Source: Pontiellaceae bacterium (lineage in GTDB: Bacteria; Verrucomicrobiota; Kiritimatiellia; Kiritimatiellales; Pontiellaceae). Taken from it: a stretch of DNA of 64,000 nucleotides. The notes beneath the pieces are model-generated. The model was not told the DNA's origin, ran no database searches, and saw only the letters and a program-made list of their open reading frames with translations. Made by a program: the position numbers and the translations under genes. The stretch is from assembly GCA_016937945.1 (NCBI GenBank), contig JAFGVP010000073.1, forward strand, positions 19,188-83,187, read 5' to 3'. Positions 1 through 7,901 of the stretch are shown here, piece after piece. How positions within the stretch are numbered: the stretch's first letter is position 1; each line of letters begins with the position of its first letter.

Positions 1-153
1 GCAGACAGCGAAAGCCTCGGTGGCGGTATTTTTCTCGATGCAGTAGCCATCGACACCATTTCCTACGATGTCGTGCCTGAGCCGGCATCCGTAGTTTCCA
101 TGATGATCGGAGGGGTGATCCTTGCCGGTCTGCGTAAGCGTGCCCGGCGCTAG
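1..153 (+). CDS. PEP-CTERM protein, C-terminal end only
   Basis: The frame is open from base 1 and ends with TAG at 151-153, so only the last 50 codons are visible. The end carries the three parts of a PEP-CTERM sorting signal: the motif VPEPAS, a hydrophobic stretch rich in Met, Ile, Val and Gly, and a basic tail (RKRARR). Proteins of this type are exported and handled by an exosortase (EpsH/XrtA type) in Gram-negative bacteria. No exosortase lies in this window. The function of the protein itself cannot be told from this fragment. Confidence 0.85.
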   Translation, partial: ADSESLGGGIFLDAVAIDTISYDVVPEPASVVSMMIGGVILAGLRKRARR

Positions 154-198
154 GGGAGAGTCCGGGTAAACCAACCACAAACATTAAGGAGCAATACA

Positions 199-1743
199 AT
201 GAAATCAATGATCGTGAAAAGTGCTGTCTTCGGATGCACACTGGCAGCGCTGTTTTCTGCCAACCAGACAGAAGCCCGGCCGACCCGGGCCAACAGCGGC
301 GCAAAATATGTCTTCTTCTTTCTTGGAGACGGTATGTCTGCCACGCAAATCCAGGCGACCGAGGCTTGGCTGACCACCGCCAACGGCGGTAGCGCCCGGA
401 ATGCGGAAGATCTGCTGAATCCCGGCAACCGGCTCAATATGACCAAACTACCGATTGCCGGCATGCAAACCACCTTCGATGCCGGAGCCCTCATGACCGA
501 TTCCGCGTCATCCGCCACCGCATTTTCGTGCGGGATCAAAACGCTGAGCGGCGTGATCAATATGGATACCACTAAAACGACCGGCTATAAGAGCATTGCT
601 CAGCTGGCCCACGAAATGGGCATGAGCGTCGGTGTGCTTTCGAGCGTTTCGCTCGACCACGCTACGCCGGCCGCCTACTATGCCAGCGTACCAAGCCGCG
701 GCGCAATGAACGATATCTGCATCCAGCTGGCCAACTCCGGTTACGAGTTTTTCGGCGGTGGCAGCATGGCGAAAGGAGGCGCCGGTTTCGGCACTGACGC
801 GTGGGCGCTTGCAGCCACGAATGGCTACTCGGTGGTGTCCGGCCGCACGGCCATTCTGGACCTGATCAATAACCCCCAGAGCAAGGTAATCTGCCCGAAC
901 GCATGGCTTCAGGATTCTTCGGCCATGCCCTACCACGTCGACTTCAATGCTCCGGAGGCCTCGAACAACGTCACTCTGGCGGAAATGACCGAAGCCGCCA
1001 TCGCCTGTCTGGAAAGCGACAAGGATGGCTTTTTTATCATGGTTGAAGGCGGCAAGATTGACTGGGCTTGCCATGCCAACGATGCCATGGCTGCCATCGG
1101 CGACATGATCGACTTCGACAACGCCGTCGGCGAAGCCATCGCATTCTATCTGGCGCATCCTAACGACACACTGATCGTTGTTACCGGCGACCATGAAACC
1201 GGCGGACTTACCATCGGTCATGCCACCACCGGCTACAGCGAAAATTATGCCGGCCTGACCAATCAGACCTGCAGCTTCACCTACTTCGGAGCCAATCAGT
1301 GGACCGCCCACAAAGCCGCGTATGCCGACAGCTACACCGACACGCCGACCAATCTGGTTTCCAACGCCGACATGCTCAACCTGATGGAAGAGTGCTTCGG
1401 TCTGGTCTACGCAGACCTGAACGACTATCAGAAGGAAAAGCTGGAAGATGCCTACGACAAGTCCATCACCGGCGGTCGTTCCGGCACAAACAACAACAGC
1501 GCGGCTGAAAACAGCTACCTGTACGGCTCCTACGAACCGATTGTCGTGACCATCACGCACATCCTGAACGAGCGCGCCAGCATCGGCTGGACCTCTTACA
1601 GCCACACCGGCGTCCCGGTTCCGGTCTTCGCGGCCGGATTCGACGCATACCGTTTCGCCGGATTCTACGACAACACCGACATTGCCAAGCAGATTGCCGC
1701 CGCCATGCGCTACAAAGGCACCCTGCCGGTTGAGCGCGACTGA
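199..1743 (+). CDS. alkaline phosphatase, PhoA-type, exported
   Basis: This 514-residue protein begins with a Sec signal peptide of about 26 residues. It shows the alkaline phosphatase metal and catalytic motifs in order: GDGM at 43-46, TDSASSATA at 100-108 with the nucleophile Ser102, EGGKIDW near 283, TGDHETGG near 330 and HTGVPVPV near 468. The family removes phosphate from monoesters outside the cytoplasm using two zinc ions and a magnesium ion. An AAGGAG ribosome site precedes the ATG by a few bases. The gene follows the PEP-CTERM protein by 45 bases and is followed by a GC-rich hairpin. Confidence 0.95.
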   Translation: MKSMIVKSAVFGCTLAALFSANQTEARPTRANSGAKYVFFFLGDGMSATQIQATEAWLTTANGGSARNAEDLLNPGNRLNMTKLPIAGMQTTFDAGALMTDSASSATAFSCGIKTLSGVINMDTTKTTGYKSIAQLAHEMGMSVGVLSSVSLDHATPAAYYASVPSRGAMNDICIQLANSGYEFFGGGSMAKGGAGFGTDAWALAATNGYSVVSGRTAILDLINNPQSKVICPNAWLQDSSAMPYHVDFNAPEASNNVTLAEMTEAAIACLESDKDGFFIMVEGGKIDWACHANDAMAAIGDMIDFDNAVGEAIAFYLAHPNDTLIVVTGDHETGGLTIGHATTGYSENYAGLTNQTCSFTYFGANQWTAHKAAYADSYTDTPTNLVSNADMLNLMEECFGLVYADLNDYQKEKLEDAYDKSITGGRSGTNNNSAAENSYLYGSYEPIVVTITHILNERASIGWTSYSHTGVPVPVFAAGFDAYRFAGFYDNTDIAKQIAAAMRYKGTLPVERD

Positions 1744-1765
1744 TTCCTTATCATAACAATGGCGA

Positions 1766-1790
1766 GGGCGGCACGGATGTGCCGCCCTTT
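1766..1790 (+). terminator. GC-rich hairpin after the phosphatase gene
   Basis: A perfect 9-bp stem (GGGCGGCAC / GTGCCGCCC) with the loop GGAT lies between the phosphatase and the YibE/F gene. It is followed by only three T residues, so it may be a weak terminator or an attenuator that lowers read-through. Confidence 0.5.
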
Positions 1791-1813
1791 CGCCGCATCC
1801 GGATTCCTGTACC

Positions 1814-2986
1814 ATGAAGACATCCCATCGCAACCTGACTCTCTCCCTGTTGCTCCTGACCGCGGCAACAGGCCTTTTCTTCGTCAATCTTTCACCAAAA
1901 CCAACTGCACGTCCCAACGGGCAGCCCGCCAATATCGAGCGCTGCCGGGCCAGAGTGCTGTCCGTCGATAACAGCAACGTACACACCAACCTGATCGTTC
2001 GCACCGAAGAGCAGATTCTGGAGCTGCGGCTCGAAAGCGGCCAGCACAGAGGCACCGAGATGGCGGCCGTGAATTATCTGACCGGTAAAATGGAACTCGA
2101 TGAATGGTATGAACCCGGCCAGGTCATTCTGGCGGAATACGGCCTTTCCAGCGGGAAACCGGCCAACGCCGTCGCACGCGGTATCTATCGGCTTAATCTA
2201 CAGTTTCTGCTGATCGGTCTGTTTGCCATCCTGTTGCTGGGTCTCGCCGGCTGGACGGGCGCCAATGCCATCCTCTCGTTTATCGTCTCGGCCCTGCTGC
2301 TCTGGAAAATCTTTTTTCCGTTGCTGCTGCGCGGCTGGCCGCCGCTGATCACCGGGGTGGCTTTGGCGGCGTTGCTTACCGGGATCATCACGCTGGCCGT
2401 CGGTGGACTGGATCGACGCGGATTGTCTGCTTTTGCCGGCTCTATGCTTGGCGTTCTCCTTACCTGCGGACTCGCAATCGTATTCTCAAAAGCTTTCCAT
2501 ATTGATGGAGCGGTCCGCCCCTTTGCCGAAACCCTGCTCTATTCCGGATATTATGAACTCAATCTGACCCACATTTTCGTTGCCAGTATTTTCATCGCCT
2601 CCTCCGGCGCGGTCATGGACCTGGCCATGGATATCTCAACAGCGATGCACGAAATCAAGTTACAGAACCCTTCAATCGGCATATTGCAGCACGCGCTGGC
2701 CGGACTGCGCGTCGGCCGGGCAGTGATCGGAACGATGACCACCACCCTGCTGCTGGCCTACAGCGGCAGCCACATCACCATGTTTATGCTATTCATCGCC
2801 AAAGGGCTTCCGCTGGCCATCATCTTTAATACGCCGCTGGTCGCGGCAGAAATCCTCAATATTCTCGTTGGCAGTTTCGGCCTCGTCACGGTCGCTCCCT
2901 TCACCGTGCTCACGGCATTGCTGTTAATGCACCGCACCAGAATACTATCGAGCAGGCGGGTTGCCCCGCCGGTCAGCAACCGGTAG
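1814..2986 (+). CDS. YibE/F-like membrane protein with altered C-terminus
   Basis: This 390-residue protein has an N-terminal membrane anchor, an extracytoplasmic domain to about residue 125, and then seven or so hydrophobic segments. The pattern and the segment GLVTVAPFTVLTAL near the end match the YibE/F family, predicted inner-membrane transporters of unproven substrate. The family-like part stops near base 2940. The last 15 or so codons are read from DNA whose other strand encodes a group II intron reverse transcriptase fragment, so the native end seems to have been replaced by the breakpoint of a deletion. The function may be kept because the last membrane segment looks whole. Confidence 0.8.
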   Translation: MKTSHRNLTLSLLLLTAATGLFFVNLSPKPTARPNGQPANIERCRARVLSVDNSNVHTNLIVRTEEQILELRLESGQHRGTEMAAVNYLTGKMELDEWYEPGQVILAEYGLSSGKPANAVARGIYRLNLQFLLIGLFAILLLGLAGWTGANAILSFIVSALLLWKIFFPLLLRGWPPLITGVALAALLTGIITLAVGGLDRRGLSAFAGSMLGVLLTCGLAIVFSKAFHIDGAVRPFAETLLYSGYYELNLTHIFVASIFIASSGAVMDLAMDISTAMHEIKLQNPSIGILQHALAGLRVGRAVIGTMTTTLLLAYSGSHITMFMLFIAKGLPLAIIFNTPLVAAEILNILVGSFGLVTVAPFTVLTALLLMHRTRILSSRRVAPPVSNR

Positions 2987-3783
2987 CCGAGGAACTTGCG
3001 TTCCTGCACATAGGCTACCGCGCTTTTCCGCCGGTTCACTTTCAGCTTTAAACGCTTCTCAAGGAACCGGGGCACGGATTCGAGCACTCGTTCTCCCGCC
3101 TTGAGCGAGTGAACGTAGATATTGCAGTCATCCGCGTATCGGCAAAAGCGATGCCCCCGCCGTTCCAGTTCCTTGTCGATGTCGTCGAGCAACAGGTTCG
3201 CCCGCGAGGCGACCCGCTCCATCAGATGTTCGGTTACGGTTCTGTCTTCACTCCGTGCCACCGGCAGTTCAAACACCTCCGCGCCACCGGAGCAGGAGTT
3301 GAACCCGTTTCCAGTGCAGGCAGTTGTTCGGCAGGCAGTTCGAACAGTACGCACAGCCTCGCCGACTCTTGCTGTTTGCTTGTGCCCATGAACTTCATGC
3401 TCCGTTACCAAATCGGCAGATTCAGCCCTTCGTCCGAAAGGGGCGGACTACTATGGCCTCTGCTGACTCCTGCACACCCATCCGACGATGTCACCACCGT
3501 CGTAGCCCTCCGGGCAGATGCACAGGTCTCTCAGAATAAGACATGCAACTTTCACTTGGTGCGGACTGGATTTACCGTCAGGGCTCCTGATGAAGTATCG
3601 GGAGTGAGCGTCCAATGCCGCCTTCCCCGCCCCGTCGGCCTTTTATCCAGATTGCCATTCCGCTTCGCTTCGAATCCTTCAGACCCGGCATCACCACAAC
3701 GCCCTTGCTCTCAACTATCCGGTTCCGCTCCATCGCGGCCCACTGGGAACTTTCATCCCAGTTACATGCCATGTCTGACGCAC
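2960..3783 (-). mobile_element. decayed group II intron with reverse transcriptase remnant
   Basis: The minus strand encodes the reverse transcriptase core motif RYADDCNIYV followed by FLEKRLKLKVNRRKSAV and ERKFLGY, typical of bacterial group II intron proteins (about 3200 down to 2962). The residues just before it (LMERVASRANL, about 3234-3197) look like the start of such a protein, so the intervening 200 or so residues seem to have been deleted. The maturase domain and the intron 3' end are absent. Upstream DNA contains a stretch resembling intron domain I (CAGGAGTCAGCAGAGGCCAT, near 3465). The intron consensus start GTGCG falls at 3783-3779, directly after the T-run of a terminator. The relic cannot splice or move by itself. 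Confidence 0.75.
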
Positions 3784-3812
3784 AAAAAAGCCCGGCGTAT
3801 AAGCCGGGCTTT
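3784..3812 (-). terminator. rho-independent terminator of the coiled-coil lipoprotein gene
   Basis: On the minus strand a 10-bp perfect stem (AAAGCCCGGC / GCCGGGCTTT, at 3812-3787) is followed by a run of T residues to 3784. It lies 24 bases past the stop of the lipoprotein gene at 3836. The T-run borders the GTGCG start of the intron relic. Confidence 0.9.
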
Positions 3813-3835
3813 ATCAATCCAGATCGTTCAGAAGG

Positions 3836-4447
3836 TTACATAGCACCCATCTGTTCGAGCAGATCTGCAGCGGAACTGGAGCCGGATTCTTCCACTTCAA
3901 CGTCCATACCCATGTCTTCGACCATGGGAACAGCGGACTCAACCATGCCGTCGAGTTCCGGGAACCCAACATCAGAAGGCTTCACACCGTTCAGCTGAGC
4001 CAGATTCAGAATAAGCTCATCAAAGCGACGCTGAGTTTCGCGGGCTTCCATTTCCATGGTGGCACGTTCGCTTTCAGCGTCAGAAGCCATGGCCTGTGCA
4101 GACTGAATCGAGGCTTTCGCACTCTTCAGCTGCGATTCGAGAGAGGAAATGTCACTGCGGACATCTGCCAGCTCGCCCTTGAGACTCTTGTTGGTCTCTT
4201 TCAGCTCGTCGTTAAGCGCCGTGGAGTCGCGAAGGTCTGCGCGAAGGGAACGAACGCTGTCTTCTGCAGCCTTCTGCAGGGACTTCGTGTCCTGAAGTTC
4301 CGTATTAACCTTATCGAGTTCCATCTGATGTTCGCTGTTCAGCTGGGCAACAATAGCATCATGCTCTTCCTGCGGCACTCCGCAGCCCGTCAGCATACCG
4401 ATTGCACATCCTGCGACCGCCAGCATAGCAATTGACTTAATTTGCAT
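3836..4447 (-). CDS. coiled-coil lipoprotein, function unknown
   Basis: The 203-residue product starts with a lipoprotein signal peptide ending in the lipobox LTGC, so it is likely anchored in a membrane through Cys22. Residues 30-150 are a long coiled coil rich in Glu, Lys, Gln and Ala. The tail is acidic and rich in Met and Val. No enzymatic motif is visible. Its own promoter (4494-4521), a GGAGGAAG ribosome site and a strong terminator make it a single-gene unit. It could be a cell-envelope spacer similar in style to Lpp, but this is a guess from architecture only. Confidence 0.85.
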   Translation of the reverse strand: MQIKSIAMLAVAGCAIGMLTGCGVPQEEHDAIVAQLNSEHQMELDKVNTELQDTKSLQKAAEDSVRSLRADLRDSTALNDELKETNKSLKGELADVRSDISSLESQLKSAKASIQSAQAMASDAESERATMEMEARETQRRFDELILNLAQLNGVKPSDVGFPELDGMVESAVPMVEDMGMDVEVEESGSSSAADLLEQMGAM

Positions 4448-4493
4448 TACTTCCTCCGTTGGTTGTTAAATCACATTTCCCAGAAATGAAGAC

Positions 4494-4521
4494 AGTATAT
4501 AAGCGGAATTATGAAATTCAA
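4494..4521 (-). promoter_or_regulatory. sigma-70-like promoter for the coiled-coil lipoprotein
   Basis: Read on the minus strand, TTGAAT (4521-4516) and TATACT (4499-4494) are spaced by 16 bases. The start codon lies about 47 bases further down, with GGAGGAAG between. Confidence 0.5.
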
Positions 4522-4571
4522 CACCTCTGGACAAAATATTTGCCGACCCGATTTGCCGATCTTTCGGGAAA

Positions 4572-5150
4572 TCAGATCAGGTCGCAGGCATCCGGCGGCA
4601 TCCATTTGGCAGGCTGCCCATCCCATTTAACATTGCAGCCGACCGGATTGGTCATCGGAACAGCAATTTCCTGGCCGGTCAGCAGCGCCTCCAGCGCATC
4701 AGCGAGCTCGTGCGTCGAAGCGTCCTGCCAGTTGCGCGGTGTATCCATGGCCCGCCCTGTGTAAACCAGTTTTCGCTCTTCATTAAACACAAAGAAATGC
4801 GGCGTCCGCAGTGCTCCATAAGCCAGCGCCACCTCCTGCGATTCATCGTGAAGATACAGCCACGGGAATGAAAATTCCGCCATACGCTCCACCATATGCT
4901 CGAAACTGTCCTCGGCATAGGTGTTTTTGCTGTTCGAGTTAATCGCGACAAATCGCACACCCTGATCAGCAAAACGATCTGCCACGGAACGGGTGTTTTC
5001 ATCCGATCCGATCACGTAGGGGCAATGGTTGCAGGTAAAGAAAATCACCAGCACCTTGTCATCAAAACCGTCCAGCGAATACGTATTCCCATCCGTTGCC
5101 GGCAGCTTGAATGCAGGGGCGGAATCACCGATATTCAGAGTAAAAGCCAT
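4572..5150 (-). CDS. thioredoxin-like redox protein (AhpC/TSA-type fold)
   Basis: The 192-residue product begins [12 protein letters not shown]. The start at 5150 is chosen because GGAGAT lies just upstream; a longer reading frame to 5204 exists. The pattern [16 protein letters not shown] followed by [10 protein letters not shown] is that of thioredoxin-fold proteins of the AhpC/TSA and ResA group. The CNHC motif (CxxC) gives the redox-active pair. No signal peptide is visible, so it probably acts in the cytoplasm. The substrate is not known. Confidence 0.85.
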   Translation of the reverse strand: MAFTLNIGDSAPAFKLPATDGNTYSLDGFDDKVLVIFFTCNHCPYVIGSDENTRSVADRFADQGVRFVAINSNSKNTYAEDSFEHMVERMAEFSFPWLYLHDESQEVALAYGALRTPHFFVFNEERKLVYTGRAMDTPRNWQDASTHELADALEALLTGQEIAVPMTNPVGCNVKWDGQPAKWMPPDACDLI

Positions 5151-5276
5151 GATCATCTCCATTTGAATTATGGAGTTTTTGGACTCTCCGGCCGGTGATG
5201 GCAATCCTATTCCCCGAGAAAGGGCACCAATTTATTCCGCTTTAATTCTGCATACCGAGTCGATACGCTGTGCATC

Positions 5277-6440
5277 ATGAAAGCCGTATTGATTGTACTC
5301 GACTCCGTGGGCATTGGCGAGGCGCCGGACGCCTCCGACTATGGCGACGCCGGAAGTGCGACGCTCCAGCATATCGGCGAAGCCGTAGGCGGGCTCGCGC
5401 TGCCGACCCTTGAAAGACTGGGGTTGGGCCGCATCCATCCCGGCCATCCGATTCCGGGAATTTCTCCTGCGGCCGCGCCGCTGGCGTCGTACGGAATGAT
5501 GCAGGAGGTTTCTAAAGGAAAAGATACGGTCACGGGCCACTGGGAAATATGCGGGTTGGAAATTAATCCCGGCTTCCATAACTTTCCGCTCGATTATCCC
5601 TCCTTCCCACCGGACCTGATTGACGCCTTCGAAAAGGAGACCGGCCGCGCCGTGATCGGAAATAAGGCCGCAAGCGGCACCGCCATTATTGAGGAACTGG
5701 GAGAAGAACAGATGCGGTCCGGCGCGTGGATCGCCTACACCAGCGCCGACTCTGTGATGCAGCTGGCGGCTCATAACGATATTATTCCGCTCGATGAACT
5801 CTACCGCAGCTGCGAAATCGCCCGCCGGCTGTGCGACCCGCTTAAAGTCGGCCGCGTCATTGCCCGCCCGTTCATCGGCAAACCTGGAGCCTTCCGCCGC
5901 ACAGAGGACCGCCGTGATTATGCCTACACGCCGGAAGAACCTCTGATTACCGAACGTCTGCTCAATGCCGGCATACCGGTTTACGCCGTCGGCAAAATTG
6001 AAGATATCGTCGCGCATCGCGGAATCACCGAAAGCATTCATTCCGGCAGTACCAAGGAATCGCAACAGGTTGTCGAACAGTTCATGGAGAGAGAGGGCGA
6101 CGGACTGATCTTTGCCAACTTTATCGACTTCGACATGCTCTACGGCCACCGGCGCGATCCGCAGGGATATGCCGATGCCCTCCGACAGACGGACGATTGG
6201 CTGGCCCGGTTTCTGAATACGCTCTCCGACGATGACATGCTGATTCTGACGGCCGACCACGGAAACGATCCCACGTTTAAAGGAACCGACCACACGAGGG
6301 AATTTGTCCCGCTTCTGGTTTATCGACCCGGCCGTGCCGGACAAAACCTCGGAATCCGTCAAGGGTTCTACGATATCGCCCAGTCACTTGCCGCCCTCTA
6401 CAACCTCCCCCCAATCCTCCGAGGAAAATCCTTCTTATGA
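5277..6440 (+). CDS. deoB: phosphopentomutase
   Basis: The 387-residue protein matches phosphopentomutase across its length: DSVGIGEAPDA at 9-19 with metal ligands, GKDTVTGHWE near 81, and TADHGNDPT near 324. The family interconverts ribose or deoxyribose 1-phosphate and 5-phosphate, feeding nucleoside breakdown into the pentose pathway. It overlaps the following deaminase gene by 4 bases, which points to one transcript for nucleoside and base salvage. No clear Shine-Dalgarno site precedes the ATG. Confidence 0.97.
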   Translation: MKAVLIVLDSVGIGEAPDASDYGDAGSATLQHIGEAVGGLALPTLERLGLGRIHPGHPIPGISPAAAPLASYGMMQEVSKGKDTVTGHWEICGLEINPGFHNFPLDYPSFPPDLIDAFEKETGRAVIGNKAASGTAIIEELGEEQMRSGAWIAYTSADSVMQLAAHNDIIPLDELYRSCEIARRLCDPLKVGRVIARPFIGKPGAFRRTEDRRDYAYTPEEPLITERLLNAGIPVYAVGKIEDIVAHRGITESIHSGSTKESQQVVEQFMEREGDGLIFANFIDFDMLYGHRRDPQGYADALRQTDDWLARFLNTLSDDDMLILTADHGNDPTFKGTDHTREFVPLLVYRPGRAGQNLGIRQGFYDIAQSLAALYNLPPILRGKSFL

Positions 6441-6910
6441 GTTATTCAGAAACATTCCTGGTCGAAGCCATCAATCTTTCGAAAGAAAAAATGGAAGCCG
6501 GTGCCGGCGGGCCGTTTGGCGCCGTGATTGTAAAAAACGACCGGGTGGTCGGCCGCGGATGGAATTGCGTCACCTCAGCCAACGATCCGACGGCGCACGC
6601 AGAGGTTGAAGCCATTCGGGATGCCTGCCGGAATCTGGAAACCTTCTCGCTGGAGGGTTGCGAGATCTATGCAAGCTGCGAACCGTGCCCGATGTGCCTT
6701 TCCGCCATTTATTGGGCTCGCATCGATATCCTCTATTATGCCGCCGATCGGCAGGATGCAGCCGGCGCCGGATTCGATGACGCCCTGCTCTACCGCGAAG
6801 TCAGTCTTCCGATGAAGGAACGTTCCCTGAAAGCGGAGAGCCATCTTCGGAAAGAGGCGCAAGCAGTTTTCGAAGCATGGAAAAAGAAAGACGACCGGAC
6901 GCCTTACTGA
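6437..6910 (+). CDS. guaD: guanine deaminase-like nucleoside deaminase
   Basis: This 157-residue protein belongs to the cytidine/deoxycytidylate deaminase fold. The zinc site is complete: HAE at 54-56 and CEPCPMC at 81-87. Length, the NDPTAHAEV segment and the C-terminal aromatic tail resemble the small guanine deaminase of Bacillus (GuaD), which turns guanine into xanthine. A tRNA adenosine deaminase is the main alternative, but that family differs near the C-terminus. The start overlaps the deoB stop, so both likely serve purine nucleoside salvage. Confidence 0.88.
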   Translation: MSYSETFLVEAINLSKEKMEAGAGGPFGAVIVKNDRVVGRGWNCVTSANDPTAHAEVEAIRDACRNLETFSLEGCEIYASCEPCPMCLSAIYWARIDILYYAADRQDAAGAGFDDALLYREVSLPMKERSLKAESHLRKEAQAVFEAWKKKDDRTPY

Positions 6911-7842
6911 CCGGAGGGAACAAGATAGTAGGTTTCCCCGCCCGTTTTTTCCGTAACAAGCAGGCCGGAACTCTTCATCATTTTCAGCCTCCGATACATC
7001 CCGTCGCCCGGCACGTTGAAATAGGTTGCCAACTGCTCACAGGTCGCCGGATGGCGCCGGATCAGATCAAGCAATGAGGCGTCCGTGATATCAAGCGAGG
7101 TGAATCCCTGCTTGCGGAAACTGGCGGTCACACTGGCATTTTCGCCAAACAGTCTGGCGAGCTCTTCCAGCTGCTCCTGCGGCGGCGCCGATACACCTTT
7201 GACCGCCGGCGGCCGAACGACCGTATTGATATCCACCCGATCCGGCTCCAGCGTCTTAACCACTTCAGCAATCCGCTTCGCGGTGGGCATCTGGGAATTG
7301 ATTCCGTCAACAATGAAGACCTCAACGGAAAATTCGCCGGGGAACATTTTCCGGAACGCGCGCTCGCCCTTGATCAGCATTTCAAAGGTAACGCCCTGCG
7401 CCGGCCGGTGAATCTGCTGAAAACTGGCTTCGTCCCACGCGCTCAACGTTACCTTGACCTTGTTTGCCAACGCCGCCTGCTCCCGAACCGCCGCCATATG
7501 CAGCAGCGTTCCGTTGGTCAGTAGAACCGACGGAATATCGGTTTCATCCTTTACCCACTGGAGCACATCGCCGAAATAGCTGTGCAGTGTCGGTTCGCCG
7601 GATCCAGCCAGCGTAATATGATCAGCCTCTCCGTCTGCACGCTTCCACTGGTCCAGCTCGGTCAGTACATCCTGGATCGGCACATAGTCGCCCCGCTCAC
7701 TCACTTCGCAGGTAGTTTCGCCAAGCTGGCAGTAGATGCAATCCATGGTGCAGGTCTTGAAAGGAATCAGATCGATTCCGAGCGAACGCCCCAGCCGCCG
7801 CGAAGGCACCGGGCCAAACAGATAGTGACGGTTGCTTGTCAT
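6904..7842 (-). CDS. radical SAM protein with C-terminal winged-helix-like part
   Basis: The start at 7842 gives MTSNRHYLFGPVPSRRLG; an upstream extension is possible but less likely. The 4Fe-4S/SAM motif CTMDCIYC is at residues 31-38, followed by LAGSGEPTL (the GGE-like motif). The N-terminal GPVPSRRLG..LGIDL segment is typical of a group of short radical SAM proteins with no settled function. The last 70 residues (from HPATCEQLATYFNVP) look like a winged helix. Its 3' end overlaps the 3' end of guaD by 7 bases. Confidence 0.88.
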   Translation of the reverse strand: MTSNRHYLFGPVPSRRLGRSLGIDLIPFKTCTMDCIYCQLGETTCEVSERGDYVPIQDVLTELDQWKRADGEADHITLAGSGEPTLHSYFGDVLQWVKDETDIPSVLLTNGTLLHMAAVREQAALANKVKVTLSAWDEASFQQIHRPAQGVTFEMLIKGERAFRKMFPGEFSVEVFIVDGINSQMPTAKRIAEVVKTLEPDRVDINTVVRPPAVKGVSAPPQEQLEELARLFGENASVTASFRKQGFTSLDITDASLLDLIRRHPATCEQLATYFNVPGDGMYRRLKMMKSSGLLVTEKTGGETYYLVPSGQ

Positions 7843-7901
7843 GCGTTCAACATGGGTTAAACTTGTTGCCCGGCGCAAGCTTGAAAAGGAGCCAGTTAAT
7901 T

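Noticed and set aside
508..2055. 515-codon minus-strand frame over the phosphatase gene
   Set aside because: It spans the phosphatase gene, the hairpin and part of the permease gene, and has no recognisable domain.
3109..3843. 244-codon plus-strand frame between the permease and the lipoprotein
   Set aside because: It lies antisense to the intron relic and runs through the terminator; it is not a gene.
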